Below, one piece after another: positions 7,716 to 15,992 of a DNA stretch of 33,904 nt. The stretch is taken from contig CADAVB010000019.1 in the NCBI GenBank assembly GCA_902791165.1, positions 1-33,904 of the forward strand, given 5' to 3'. This DNA is from an uncultured Bacteroidia bacterium (GTDB taxonomy: Bacteria > Bacteroidota > Bacteroidia > Bacteroidales > F082). The notes beneath the pieces are model-generated. The model was not told the origin of the DNA. It searched no databases and worked only from the letters and a program-made list of their open reading frames with translations. Every line of letters begins with the position of its first letter. The first letter of the stretch is position 1. The position numbers and the translations under genes were made by a program.

Positions 7716-8876
7716 TTAGAATTTATAATTGACCATACCGACCACGCGATGGGAATGGTTCTTTTGGTATTGACCTTCGACTTTTTTGAGTCCATCAATA
7801 AAGGAATAATCCACTTTGAAGTTGAGGTTCTTCAACGGCCAATAGTTGATACCAACGGTGTAATAACTCGTTGGAGCGGAAACATTAGGAAGGAAATAAA
7901 CAACGTGATCAGCTGTATGGATTTGAAAAACGCCAACTTGCTGCTCGAAATGCTCATAACGCAAGACGGGCATCAGTTTCTGTTCCTTGCCTTCTTTGCC
8001 AAATTGGAAGTTGTAGCCAGCCACGGCGTAGTAACCAGCACTATTGAATTGGTTCGGAGCATCTTCGCCTTCAAAACCATGATAGCCAGTTGTGCCCTCT
8101 AAGTATTCGGCGCGAACCAAAAACTTTCCGTCGTTGTATTGCAAGCCAGCTGCCCAGCGGTTACGAACACCGTTGAAATCCTCGTCTTTGTAGTAGTTTC
8201 CGTGGTAATACGAACCGCTGAGTGTCAAGGCTTTCACCCAGGGGTGAAAATCCAACCGACCCACGATGTCCTTTCTGTTGTTGTTGTCGATGACGTTGAT
8301 TCCGTTGCCATTGAACACGCCGATGCTGTAGTCGATGAGGCCGAACTGCTGCCCGTTTTGCAGTTCAACAGGGAAGAGGCTACCCGTGGCCATGATGCCG
8401 AGGTCGCGGCCCAATGAACCCACGCCGCAAACGTCGCTGTAGCCGACAAGCTTTTGTACGCTTTCGCCGTAGTCGAAGATTTCGAGGTTGACGGGATTGA
8501 TGGGACTCTCGATGGAGAACGGGGTCTTGAACTGGCCCACTTGGATGGCAAACTCGTTGCAAACCTTGTACTTCAGGAAAGCATCGACGAGCATCGGGCT
8601 ACGGCTGAAGTCGCCTTGGATCTTGTAGGTCAATCCCTTGGCGAGGTTTCCTTCCACCGACATACGCACGCGGCGCATCCTGAAAGTGTTGTCTTTCAAT
8701 TCGCCTTCTTCAGTCAGGTTGGCTTGGTACAAGCCTTGTACGAAGCCCGAAATCTTGGGCATACGGTCAATCTTGCCTTGAAGATCGTCCACTTTCTTGT
8801 TTGCGTCTTGTGCGCTGGCACACAACGGAATGGATAGCAACATCATTCCAATGATTGTACGAAAAATACGTTTCAT
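7716..8876 (-). CDS. Outer-membrane porin (OprO/OprP-like)
   Basis: This 386-residue protein has a signal peptide (MKRIFRTIIGMMLLSIPLCASAQ), a short coiled segment (DANKKVDDLQGKIDRM), and then alternating amphipathic strands ending in an aromatic residue (VGMVNYKF), the usual signature for a beta-barrel inserted by the BAM complex. The segments FRMRRVRMSVEGNLAKGLTY and VGQFKTPFSIE match the phosphate-selective porin O/P family. The name should not be read as proof of phosphate transport. It is the first gene of a unit with a YeiH-type exporter, so a role in letting an anion cross the outer membrane is a plausible inference. A promoter with palindromic sequences lies directly upstream. Confidence 0.85.
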   Translation of the reverse strand: MKRIFRTIIGMMLLSIPLCASAQDANKKVDDLQGKIDRMPKISGFVQGLYQANLTEEGELKDNTFRMRRVRMSVEGNLAKGLTYKIQGDFSRSPMLVDAFLKYKVCNEFAIQVGQFKTPFSIESPINPVNLEIFDYGESVQKLVGYSDVCGVGSLGRDLGIMATGSLFPVELQNGQQFGLIDYSIGVFNGNGINVIDNNNRKDIVGRLDFHPWVKALTLSGSYYHGNYYKDEDFNGVRNRWAAGLQYNDGKFLVRAEYLEGTTGYHGFEGEDAPNQFNSAGYYAVAGYNFQFGKEGKEQKLMPVLRYEHFEQQVGVFQIHTADHVVYFLPNVSAPTSYYTVGINYWPLKNLNFKVDYSFIDGLKKVEGQYQKNHSHRVVGMVNYKF

Positions 8877-8915
8877 AGAGTTTGAAATTTATCGTTTTAC
8901 ATTTTTAAATCGCTG

Positions 8916-8923
8916 CAAAAGTA
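8916..8923 (-). promoter_or_regulatory. -7 promoter box of the porin-yeiH unit
   Basis: Minus-strand bases read TACTTTTG, a full match to TAnnTTTG, 40 bases upstream of the porin ATG (8876). The region just upstream is very AT-rich and palindromic (see 8930-8954). Confidence 0.65.
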
Positions 8924-8929
8924 GTAAAA

Positions 8930-8954
8930 ATACTTATAGTAAGTATATTTACTA
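8930..8954. promoter_or_regulatory. Overlapping palindromes, candidate operator
   Basis: ATACTTATAGTAAGTAT (8930-8946) is a perfect inverted repeat with 7-base arms and a 3-base centre. It overlaps a second perfect one, TAGTAA-N6-TTACTA (8937-8954). Both sit 7 to 31 bases upstream of the -7 box of the porin unit, where a regulator would meet the polymerase. The regulator is unknown. Confidence 0.5.
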
Positions 8955-8991
8955 ATTATTTTCGATGAAAAAATGTGGATGTGAGCGTGTT

Positions 8992-9516
8992 TTAAATCCC
9001 TAAGAGTTCCGCATGTCCCACCATCTCATCAAAAGTAATCTTGAACCACTCGGTGTATTGTTCGGGATGGGCATTGATGTCTTCTTTCAAGTCGTTGAGG
9101 CTCATGTATTTCCATGATTCCACTTCGTCGCGGTTGATGTTGGGCGTGTCGTCGCTTTGGCCGATGAAGACGTGGTCGAACTCGTGCTCGGTGAGACCTT
9201 GCCCGACGGGTGCCTTATATATAAAGGTGTAAACTTCGCGCATCTCGCAAGTCATGCCCATTTCTTCCTGAAGGCGACGTTGGGCGGCTTGGGCTGTGGT
9301 TTCTTCGGCGCGGGGATGGCTACAGCAGGTGTTGGTCCAAAGGCCAGGGGAGTGGTACTTCGAGAGAGCGCGTTGCTGTAACAACAATTCGCCTTTAGAG
9401 TTGAAGATGAAAATAGAGAAAGCCCTGTGCAGGTGCGGCGTAACATGCGCGGCCTGCTTCTCCATTTCGCCTATGGGCTGGTCGTTTTCATCGACCAAAA
9501 TGACGTATTCCTCCAT
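8992..9516 (-). CDS. idi: Isopentenyl-diphosphate delta-isomerase, type I
   Basis: This 174-residue Nudix-fold enzyme interconverts isopentenyl and dimethylallyl diphosphate, feeding isoprenoid synthesis in the cytoplasm. The expected residues are present: metal-binding His24 and His30, the active-site Cys in WTNTCCSHP (Cys64/65) followed by His67, and acidic residues of TEHEFDH (Glu110, Glu112). The length matches the E. coli enzyme (about 180). Its ATG overlaps the ychF-like stop codon by one base (TAATG), so translation is probably coupled to that gene although the two functions are unrelated. Confidence 0.93.
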   Translation of the reverse strand: MEEYVILVDENDQPIGEMEKQAAHVTPHLHRAFSIFIFNSKGELLLQQRALSKYHSPGLWTNTCCSHPRAEETTAQAAQRRLQEEMGMTCEMREVYTFIYKAPVGQGLTEHEFDHVFIGQSDDTPNINRDEVESWKYMSLNDLKEDINAHPEQYTEWFKITFDEMVGHAELLGI

Positions 9517-10586
9517 TACACGTTGAATCTAATGTTCAGAATATCACCGTCTTGTACGATATAAGTCTTGCCTTCCACGCGGAACTTTCCGGCTTCCTTC
9601 ACGGCGGCTTCGCTTCCGTATTTCAGGAAATCCTCGGTGCTCATTACCTCGGCGCGGATGAAGCCGCGTTGCAGGTCGCTGTGGATGGCACCAGCGGCGA
9701 CGGGGGCGGTGTCGCCAACGTGGATGGTCCAGGCGCGGGTTTCGTCGGGACCGGTGGTGAAGAAAGAGTGGAGGTTCAAGGTGTGATAGGCCGTGCGCAC
9801 GAGTTTGTTCACGCCAGGTTCGGTGAGGCCTGCGTCTTCCATGAAGAGGGCGCGGTCGTCGGCGTCGAGTTCGGCGATTTCGGCCTCCAATTTGCCCGCA
9901 ATGACGAGCATGTCCTGACCTTCCTTCAAGGCGGCTTTCACGGCTTCGGAATACTTGTTGCCCGTGGTGGCTGAAGCATCATCCACGTTGCAGACATAGA
10001 TGATGGGCTTGGCCGTAAGCAGCTGAATGTCTTGTACATACTTCTTGTCTTCCTCGGCCACTTTCGCGTCGCGGGCGTTGCCGAGGTTCTCAAGGGTTTC
10101 CTTGTAAACCGTCAGCACGTCGAAGGCTTTTTTGTAGTCTTTCTCGCCGTTTTTGAGCATTTTCTGTGTGCGTTCCAGCTTTCGGGTTACCAAATCCAAG
10201 TCGCGGACTTGAAGCTCCAAATCAACGAGTTCCATGTCGCGCACGGGGTCGATGCTGCCTTCGCTGTGGGGAACGTTGGGGTCGTCGAAGCAGCGCACGA
10301 CGTGGATGAGCGCGTCCATCGTCTGCACTTCGGCCAAGAGCTTGTTGCCCACGCCCTGACCGCCTTTGCTCAGTCCAGGCAGGTCCACGATTTCGACCGT
10401 GGCGGGCACGATGCGCTTTGAGTGGGAGATGTTGTCGATGAGCTTCAGCCGCTCGTCAATCACCTCGCACATTCCGATGTTCGACTTCGAGGCAAAACCG
10501 ATTTCTGCCTTAGTGTTTGATATACAATTGAATATGGTCGTCTTTCCAGTGCTTGAAAGACCGATGATTCCGCAATTGAGTGCCAT
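9516..10586 (-). CDS. ychF: Divergent YchF-type P-loop ATPase
   Basis: This 356-residue protein has the YchF/OLA1 layout: a P-loop domain, a helical insert (about residues 130-185) and a C-terminal TGS-like domain (FFTTGPDETRAWTIHVGDTA through GKTYIVQDGDILNIRFNV). YchF proteins hydrolyse ATP and bind ribosomes. Several positions differ from the usual form as I recall it. The P-loop reads GLSSTGKTT (9-17) instead of GLPNVGKST. The NFPFCTIEPN stretch after the first helix is shortened (AEIGFASKSN). The G3 region reads DLPGLSKGGQGVGN instead of DIAGLVKGASKGEGLGN. The P-loop Lys and Thr are kept, so nucleotide binding is likely. It could be the only YchF of the organism or a second, specialised paralogue. 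Confidence 0.85.
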   Translation of the reverse strand: MALNCGIIGLSSTGKTTIFNCISNTKAEIGFASKSNIGMCEVIDERLKLIDNISHSKRIVPATVEIVDLPGLSKGGQGVGNKLLAEVQTMDALIHVVRCFDDPNVPHSEGSIDPVRDMELVDLELQVRDLDLVTRKLERTQKMLKNGEKDYKKAFDVLTVYKETLENLGNARDAKVAEEDKKYVQDIQLLTAKPIIYVCNVDDASATTGNKYSEAVKAALKEGQDMLVIAGKLEAEIAELDADDRALFMEDAGLTEPGVNKLVRTAYHTLNLHSFFTTGPDETRAWTIHVGDTAPVAAGAIHSDLQRGFIRAEVMSTEDFLKYGSEAAVKEAGKFRVEGKTYIVQDGDILNIRFNV

Positions 10587-10609
10587 AGTTTTTGAGTTTT
10601 AATTTGCGG

Positions 10610-10617
10610 CAAAAATA
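10610..10617 (-). promoter_or_regulatory. -7 promoter box for ychF-idi
   Basis: Minus-strand TATTTTTG, a match to TAnnTTTG, is 24 bases upstream of the ychF ATG (10586). It lies in the 37-base gap after the prsW stop, so ychF-idi can be transcribed independently of prsW. Confidence 0.6.
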
Positions 10618-10623
10618 CAAAAA

Positions 10624-11424
10624 TTATCGTCTGTCGCCCGCGTTCCAGTCGATTTGCCTGTACTCGGTGTTGTAGCCGGTGCTGGTTTCGTTGATTTGGA
10701 AGTCCATGTCGGCGGCTTTGGCTTCTTCGGCTTGCAGTCGCGAGTTTTCCTGCTGCTTGCGGATGTATCGCAGGCCGAGTTTCCACAGCTTGATGTCGCC
10801 CCAAATGAATACGGCGTAAATGACGAGTGTGACCATAGGGGAGAGGCGGTCTGTAACCATCAGCAGCCAGTCGAAAAGTCCGTGGGCGAGCATGGCCAAC
10901 AGCAGTCCCGACAAAAGATAAATGCCGCGTTTTTCGGGATGGAATTTCGCCAACGAAAGGAAATAGCCCAGCACCACTCCGAAGAGGAAATGTGCTGGAA
11001 CAGAGAGCAATGCGCGAACCACGCCCGTTGCAAAGCCATAGTTGAAAACGTATGTGATGTTCTCCACGCAGGCAAAGCCAAGCCCGATGAAAGAGGCATA
11101 GACGATGCCGTCGAAATACTCGTCGAAGTTCTTGTCGCGCCAAATCAGCAGCATGAAAATGAGGAACTTGGACAACTCTTCGGGAATGCCAGCCTCCATA
11201 AAAGAGCTGAAAAACACGGTGTTGGCAATGAAAGTGTTGCCGAATAACAAGCCGATTCCCGTAACGATGAGAATGTCCAACGGAATGGACAACATGCCGC
11301 CAAAGAAGGCCTTTGCGAGCGACTTGACAGGCTCTTTTTGGTACTTGTCCTGACGGTAAATGAACACCATCAGCACCACGACGGGCAGCACGGCGATGCC
11401 AAACAAAATAAGGTAATTTAGCAT
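10624..11424 (-). CDS. prsW: PrsW-family intramembrane metalloprotease
   Basis: This 266-residue inner-membrane protein has about seven to eight hydrophobic segments and a hydrophilic C-terminal tail (from about residue 218). The PrsW-type motifs are all present: Glu82-Glu83-x-x-Lys86 in PEELSKF, FDGIVYA followed by GFACVEN (about 105-121), His145 in VPAHFLFG, and His181/Asp185 in LAHGLFDW. These belong to the CPBP-like protease superfamily. In Bacillus the family member cuts an anti-sigma factor; the target here is unknown. It is divergent from guaA, with a 73-base gap holding both promoters. Confidence 0.88.
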   Translation of the reverse strand: MLNYLILFGIAVLPVVVLMVFIYRQDKYQKEPVKSLAKAFFGGMLSIPLDILIVTGIGLLFGNTFIANTVFFSSFMEAGIPEELSKFLIFMLLIWRDKNFDEYFDGIVYASFIGLGFACVENITYVFNYGFATGVVRALLSVPAHFLFGVVLGYFLSLAKFHPEKRGIYLLSGLLLAMLAHGLFDWLLMVTDRLSPMVTLVIYAVFIWGDIKLWKLGLRYIRKQQENSRLQAEEAKAADMDFQINETSTGYNTEYRQIDWNAGDRR

Positions 11425-11441
11425 GGTTTGGATACTTTTTG

Positions 11442-11449
11442 CAAAAATA
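11442..11449 (-). promoter_or_regulatory. -7 promoter box for prsW
   Basis: Minus-strand TATTTTTG matches TAnnTTTG, 18 bases upstream of the prsW ATG (11424). It is back to back with the guaA promoter. Confidence 0.6.
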
Positions 11450-11473
11450 GGGAATTTGTCCGTGAAAAAACCT

Positions 11474-11481
11474 TATTTTTG
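11474..11481 (+). promoter_or_regulatory. -7 promoter box for guaA
   Basis: TATTTTTG matches TAnnTTTG, 17 bases before the guaA ATG at 11498. A TTTG at 11455-11458 may serve as the -33 element. It fixes the guaA start, because the alternative in-frame ATG at 11423 lies upstream of this box. Confidence 0.62.
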
Positions 11482-11497
11482 CAGAAAATTTTCGTGT

Positions 11498-13072
11498 ATG
11501 CAAGAAATGATCCTCATCCTCGACTTTGGTTCGCAGGTGACGCAGCTCATCGGTCGCCGCCTCCGCGAACTGAACGTCTATTGCGAAATTCATCCCTACA
11601 ACAAGATTCCGGCCATCTGTGAGAACGTCAAAGGCGTGATTCTCAGCGGAAGTCCGTTCTCGGTGCGCGACGAGAAAGCTCCCATTGCTGATTTGTCGAA
11701 CATAAAAGGCAAACTGCCGCTTTTGGGCATTTGCTATGGCGCACAGTTCATTTCCCACCATTTTGGCGGCGAAGTGAATGGCAGCATCGCTCGCGAATAT
11801 GGCCGCGCCATGCTGACGGTGACGGACGAGCAATGCCCTCTGTTCAAGGGCGTGAGCAAGACCAGCCAGGTGTGGATGAGCCATGGCGACACGATTGCAA
11901 AACTGCCTGACGGAGCGCAAGTTATCGCCTCCACCGACGACGTGGAGAACGCCGCCTACAAGATTGACGACGAGGTAACCTACGCGGTGCAGTTCCACCC
12001 CGAGGTGTTCCACACCAAGGAAGGTCCGCAGATGTTGGCCAATTTCGCCCTCGGCATTTGCGGCTGCAAGGGCGATTGGACCCCCGACTCGTTCATCGAC
12101 AACACCGTGGCGAGTTTGAAAAAGCAATTGGGTGACGACAAGGTCATTCTAGGACTTTCGGGCGGCGTGGACAGCACCGTGGCGGCTGTTTTGCTCAACA
12201 AGGCGATAGGGCAGAACCTGACTTGCATTTTCGTCGATAACGGCCTTTTGCGCAAGAACGAGTTTGAGGAAGTTCTGGATTCCTATAAGGAAATGGGACT
12301 CAACGTGATAGGCGTTCATTCTGGACATTTGTTCCTCGAAAAGCTGAAAGGTGTCACCGACCCCGAAGCCAAGCGCAAGGCCATCGGAACGACCTTCATC
12401 GACGTGTTCGACGCTGAGGCTCAAAAGATTGATGGTGCGCGTTGGCTCGCCCAAGGCACCATCTATCCCGATGTGATCGAGAGCGTGAGCGTGAACGGTC
12501 CGAGCTGCAAGATCAAGTCGCACCACAATGTGGGCGGTCTGCCCGAGAAGATGAACCTCAAGATTGTGGAGCCGCTGCGTTCCTTGTTCAAGGACGAGGT
12601 GCGCCGTGTGGGTCGCGCCTTGGGTATCAAGCGCGAGCTGATAGGCCGTCATCCTTTCCCTGGACCGAGCCTCGGCATCCGCATTTTGGGTGAAGTGACG
12701 GAAGAGAAATTGAGAATTTTGCGCGATGCCGACGACATTTTCATCAAAGGCTTGCGTAACTGGCCTTGTGAGCTGCCAAGCGCATCCTATCCCAACGAAA
12801 TGGCTGACAACCTGTATGACAGCATCTGGCAGGCGGGCACGATGCTGCTGCCCGTGAAGTCGGTCGGCGTGATGGGAGACGAAAGAAGCTATGAATACAC
12901 CATCGCCCTCCGCGCAGTGATTTCCACCGACGGCATGACGGCCGACTGGGTGCATCTGCCATACGACTTCATGGCGAAGGTTTCAAACGATATTATTAAT
13001 AAGGTGAAAGGCGTGAATCGCGTGTGTTACGACATTTCGTCGAAGCCGCCTGCGACCATAGAATGGGAGTAA
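11498..13072 (+). CDS. guaA: GMP synthase (glutamine-hydrolysing)
   Basis: This 524-residue cytoplasmic enzyme converts XMP, ATP and glutamine to GMP. The N-terminal class I glutamine amidotransferase domain has the nucleophile Cys79 in LLGICYGAQ and the partner His/Glu in VQFHPEV. The ATP-pyrophosphatase domain has the PP-loop SGGVDS near 220-226. The C-terminal dimerisation domain ends with KPPATIEWE, as usual for GuaA. The start at 11498 gives [20 protein letters not shown], which matches the family; the longer reading starting at 11423 is upstream of the promoter. The next gene begins 6 bases after the stop, so guaA probably leads an operon with the LysM and MORN genes. Confidence 0.96.
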   Translation: MQEMILILDFGSQVTQLIGRRLRELNVYCEIHPYNKIPAICENVKGVILSGSPFSVRDEKAPIADLSNIKGKLPLLGICYGAQFISHHFGGEVNGSIAREYGRAMLTVTDEQCPLFKGVSKTSQVWMSHGDTIAKLPDGAQVIASTDDVENAAYKIDDEVTYAVQFHPEVFHTKEGPQMLANFALGICGCKGDWTPDSFIDNTVASLKKQLGDDKVILGLSGGVDSTVAAVLLNKAIGQNLTCIFVDNGLLRKNEFEEVLDSYKEMGLNVIGVHSGHLFLEKLKGVTDPEAKRKAIGTTFIDVFDAEAQKIDGARWLAQGTIYPDVIESVSVNGPSCKIKSHHNVGGLPEKMNLKIVEPLRSLFKDEVRRVGRALGIKRELIGRHPFPGPSLGIRILGEVTEEKLRILRDADDIFIKGLRNWPCELPSASYPNEMADNLYDSIWQAGTMLLPVKSVGVMGDERSYEYTIALRAVISTDGMTADWVHLPYDFMAKVSNDIINKVKGVNRVCYDISSKPPATIEWE

Positions 13073-13078
13073 CTGATT

Positions 13079-15214
13079 ATGAGTAAGATAATGAGAATGG
13101 TTTTCTTCTTTTTGTTTTCATTGCTCTTGACCACTAATTTGATGGCGCAGGTGCATGTGGAGCGTTCCACCGAAATTGTGAAGATAGGAGGGAAGGAATA
13201 CTATATGCACCATGTGAAGCAAGGAGAAACGCTCTATGGCATCTCGCAAGTCTATTTTGTGACGGTGGAAGAGATCGAGGCCTTGAATCCAGAGGTGAAA
13301 AAAGGACTTAGGGCGGGCGATGTTATCGGTATTCCGATGCGTCTTGAGGCTCCCAAACCAGCCGAGCCTCAGCATGTGGTTCCTAAACCCGTTGAACCCC
13401 AACCCGCAGAGTCAGAAACGGTTGTCCAACCCGTTCAGCAACCCTCAGCACCCCCCAAGCCAAACGCGACGCCAAAACCAGTCGTGACGGGAGACGGTGT
13501 GCAGGTGGGTACAGATTATGTGGTCCTGCAAGGCGAAGACTTGTACGACATCGCCAAGAAGTTCGGCATTGATGTGGCTGAATTCAAGGCCGTCAATCCC
13601 AGTCTGACCGAAAAGCCTGCCGCTGGAACTTCAATCAAGGTGCCCAATATCGTGAACACCGACGAATACATCGTTCACAAGGTGGAATACAACGAGCGCA
13701 CTTCGTCGCTGCTGAAACGCTGGAAGGTGTCGGAAAGCGAGTTCAGGAAAATCAACATTTCCGTTGGGTCGCAGGTGTTTGTGAATCAGGTGGTTCTGAT
13801 ACCTATCGCCAAAGTGAACCATGCTTCGGAAACGCCTTCACCAGAAATTGATGACGAAGAGGAACAACCAACGGAAATTGTCCAAACAGAGGTGATTTTT
13901 GAGGAAGAGGAACCCTACCAGATTCCGGAGTGCAACCCTCAATCGAACAACGCCTCGAAACGCTACAAAGTGGCTCTGATGGTGCCGCTCTACCTCAACA
14001 GCCTTGAAAGCCTGAATGTTTCAAAGGAACAAGTGCACAAGGCGCAAAAATCGCGCTCGATGCGGTTCCTTCAGTTTTATGAAGGCTTCAAGATGGCTGC
14101 CGAGCAACTGACGCAAAGGTCGGGACTCCATTTGGACCTCACGGTAATCGATGTGACCGACAATGTTTCAACGGCCACCAGCGCCTTGTCGCAAATTCAA
14201 GGAAAGGAACTCGACATGATAATCGGGCCGTTCTTCGGAAAGAGTTTTGAAATCATTGAAGAATATGCCAAAGAGCAGAACATACTTGTCGTCAATCCGC
14301 TTTCGACCCGCGAAATCATCATCGAGGGCAACCCCAATGTGGTGAAGGCAAAGGCCGGCCCAACAGGCCAAATCGTGAATCTTGTCAATTTGGTGAAAAG
14401 ACAATACCGCGATGCCAATGTCTTCATTGTCAGTCAGGAATTAGAAGCCGACACGGCCTTCCTCAACGCTTTGGAGTATCGCCTCAACCAGGCGGTGAAT
14501 GCCGAAGTGACGGTGAGCAACGAAGAACTCTTGCACTATGCACGCGAGGAGAGCGAGCGGAAAGAGATGGGCGAAAAGATGGTGACGACCGTCGATGTGG
14601 AAGGCCAAGTGTATTCGACAGAAGCCCTCAATGCCAACGTGACGGGCAGCGCCGTGCTGAGCAACGCTGTCAAGCGATTCGCCTATTCGGATGTGGGGTC
14701 GATGAAGTCGCAACTGTCGGGCGTGCGCGACAATATGATTATCGCCTACGGCAACACAAATGTCTTCGCGACACAAGTGCTCAACACGCTGAAGCGTTCG
14801 GCCGACCATAAGCCCATCACATTGGTGGCGCTTCCCGACTGGACCAAGTTTGAGAAACTGCTCGTTGACGACCTCTTGGACATGAACGCCATCTATTTCA
14901 GCGACCATTTCATCGACTATCGCGACCCCGATGTCAAACAGTTTGTCCAGCGTTTCAGGGATCGATACAAAGCTGAGCCGCAACAATACGCTTTTGAAGG
15001 CTATGGGGTGGCCTGGTATTTCCTCAACGCCCTCATGCAATTTGGCCCCGATATGATTGACTGTCTGCCATCATATCCAATGCAGGTGCTCCATACGCAA
15101 TATCGCTTTGCCCATCGCGGGCGAGGCAACGGCGTCGAGAACCAGGCATGGAGCGTGTTCCAATACGAGGGCAAGGAAGTCGAACTGGTTCCCGTTGACC
15201 CCTTTCAAGAATGA
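13079..15214 (+). CDS. LysM-repeat protein with periplasmic-binding (type 1) domain
   Basis: This 711-residue exported protein has a signal peptide (about 1-24, ending LMAQ). LysM repeats lie at about 41-86 (HHVKQGETLYGISQ), 147-192 (YVVLQGEDLYDIAKKFG) and, more diverged, 196-243 (YIVHKVEYNERTSSLLKRW). A Pro/Glu-rich linker lies between the first two. From about residue 295 there is a type 1 periplasmic-binding fold of the amino-acid receptor kind (YKVALMVPLYLNSLESL, LDMIIGPFFGKSFEIIEEYA, ILVVNPLSTRE). LysM modules bind peptidoglycan, so the protein is probably held at the cell wall with a ligand-binding or scaffold domain. The architecture is known in Bacteroidota, but no ligand is established. 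It overlaps the next gene by four bases (ATGA). Confidence 0.82.
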   Translation: MSKIMRMVFFFLFSLLLTTNLMAQVHVERSTEIVKIGGKEYYMHHVKQGETLYGISQVYFVTVEEIEALNPEVKKGLRAGDVIGIPMRLEAPKPAEPQHVVPKPVEPQPAESETVVQPVQQPSAPPKPNATPKPVVTGDGVQVGTDYVVLQGEDLYDIAKKFGIDVAEFKAVNPSLTEKPAAGTSIKVPNIVNTDEYIVHKVEYNERTSSLLKRWKVSESEFRKINISVGSQVFVNQVVLIPIAKVNHASETPSPEIDDEEEQPTEIVQTEVIFEEEEPYQIPECNPQSNNASKRYKVALMVPLYLNSLESLNVSKEQVHKAQKSRSMRFLQFYEGFKMAAEQLTQRSGLHLDLTVIDVTDNVSTATSALSQIQGKELDMIIGPFFGKSFEIIEEYAKEQNILVVNPLSTREIIIEGNPNVVKAKAGPTGQIVNLVNLVKRQYRDANVFIVSQELEADTAFLNALEYRLNQAVNAEVTVSNEELLHYAREESERKEMGEKMVTTVDVEGQVYSTEALNANVTGSAVLSNAVKRFAYSDVGSMKSQLSGVRDNMIIAYGNTNVFATQVLNTLKRSADHKPITLVALPDWTKFEKLLVDDLLDMNAIYFSDHFIDYRDPDVKQFVQRFRDRYKAEPQQYAFEGYGVAWYFLNALMQFGPDMIDCLPSYPMQVLHTQYRFAHRGRGNGVENQAWSVFQYEGKEVELVPVDPFQE

Positions 15215-15861
15215 TGGCCATGAATAAGCTTTGGCAAATGGCGGCTTTGCTGGCCCTGCTGATGGCTTCGTGCGGCGACACGACGCAGAAGTCCTACTGG
15301 GAGAATGGCAAGCTGAAGTCGGCGTTGAATTACCAAGACGGCAAACTCAACGGGCCGTGTCAATGGTATTATGCTAACGGCAATCCGCAGATGGAGGCAA
15401 CGTATCAGGACGACGAGAAAAACGGCCATTCGATGCGATGGTACGACAACGGTCATCTCGCCGAAGACTGTTGGTATAAGCACGGCCGACTCGATAGCAT
15501 CTACCGCACCTATTCCATTAATGGCCAACTCGCATCGGAGGAGTATTTTATGGACGGCAAACGGAACGGCCCCTCCAAGAAATGGTATGAAGACGGACGG
15601 CTTTTCCAAGACGGACAATACGTCGATGACATGATGGATGGCTCGTGGCTCGTGTTCTATCCCGAAGGCGAACTGGCTTCCAACGCCGTGTTCGACAAAG
15701 GCGCGGGAAGGCAGGTAGGTTACGACCAATCGGGTTATAAGTGCATGGAAGTCAACTATCTTGACAATGTAAAACACGGTAAGGAAATCCGTTATAATCC
15801 AGACGGAAAAGTGGTGAAAGTGATAGAATACGAACATGGCAAAATCGTGTCGGAAAAATGA
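15211..15861 (+). CDS. MORN-repeat (YwqK-like) lipoprotein
   Basis: This 216-residue protein has a lipoprotein signal peptide ending LLMASCG, with the lipidated Cys near residue 21. It then has about seven repeats of roughly 22 residues of the MORN_2 type: YWENGKLKSALNYQDGKLNG, WYYANGNPQMEATYQDDEKNG, WYDNGHLAEDCWYKHG and so on. Databases often label such proteins YwqK-family antitoxins, but no toxin gene is nearby and the label says little. The repeats likely form a beta-sheet binding surface in the periplasm or at the outer membrane. The ATG at 15211 overlaps the stop of the LysM gene (ATGA); in-frame ATGs at 15214 and 15220 are equally possible starts. It is probably the last gene of the guaA unit. 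Confidence 0.8.
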   Translation: MMAMNKLWQMAALLALLMASCGDTTQKSYWENGKLKSALNYQDGKLNGPCQWYYANGNPQMEATYQDDEKNGHSMRWYDNGHLAEDCWYKHGRLDSIYRTYSINGQLASEEYFMDGKRNGPSKKWYEDGRLFQDGQYVDDMMDGSWLVFYPEGELASNAVFDKGAGRQVGYDQSGYKCMEVNYLDNVKHGKEIRYNPDGKVVKVIEYEHGKIVSEK

Positions 15862-15918
15862 GGCCTTATGGCCCGAAAAATATTTTGCGTTTTTTGAAAA
15901 TCGTACAAATAAATGTCC

Positions 15919-15926
15919 TAACTTTG
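15919..15926 (+). promoter_or_regulatory. -7 promoter box for gdhA
   Basis: TAACTTTG matches TAnnTTTG, with a TTTG ending 22 bases upstream as a candidate -33 element. It predicts a 5' leader of about 60 bases that ends in the A-rich stretch AAAGTCAAAAAA before the ATG, the usual Bacteroidota substitute for a Shine-Dalgarno site. Confidence 0.65.
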
Positions 15927-15992
15927 CACCGCTTTACCAAATGAAGCACAACTTTCAAACAGTAAAATAAACCTTTAATTAAAGTCAAAAAA

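Noticed and set aside
11423-11497. Longer guaA starting at 11423
   Set aside because: The extra 25 codons cross the divergent promoters and do not match GuaA. The -7 box at 11474-11481 lies downstream of that ATG.
10460-12127. 555-codon open frame on the minus strand across ychF, prsW and guaA
   Set aside because: It runs antisense to guaA and in the wrong frame through prsW, which have strong motifs. The translation is Arg/His-rich with no recognisable domain: a shadow of coding sequence with G/C-rich third positions.
15211-15861. Toxin-antitoxin antitoxin (YwqK label) for the MORN lipoprotein
   Set aside because: No adjacent toxin gene exists, and the protein is a secreted lipoprotein in a housekeeping unit. 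The name is a database carry-over.
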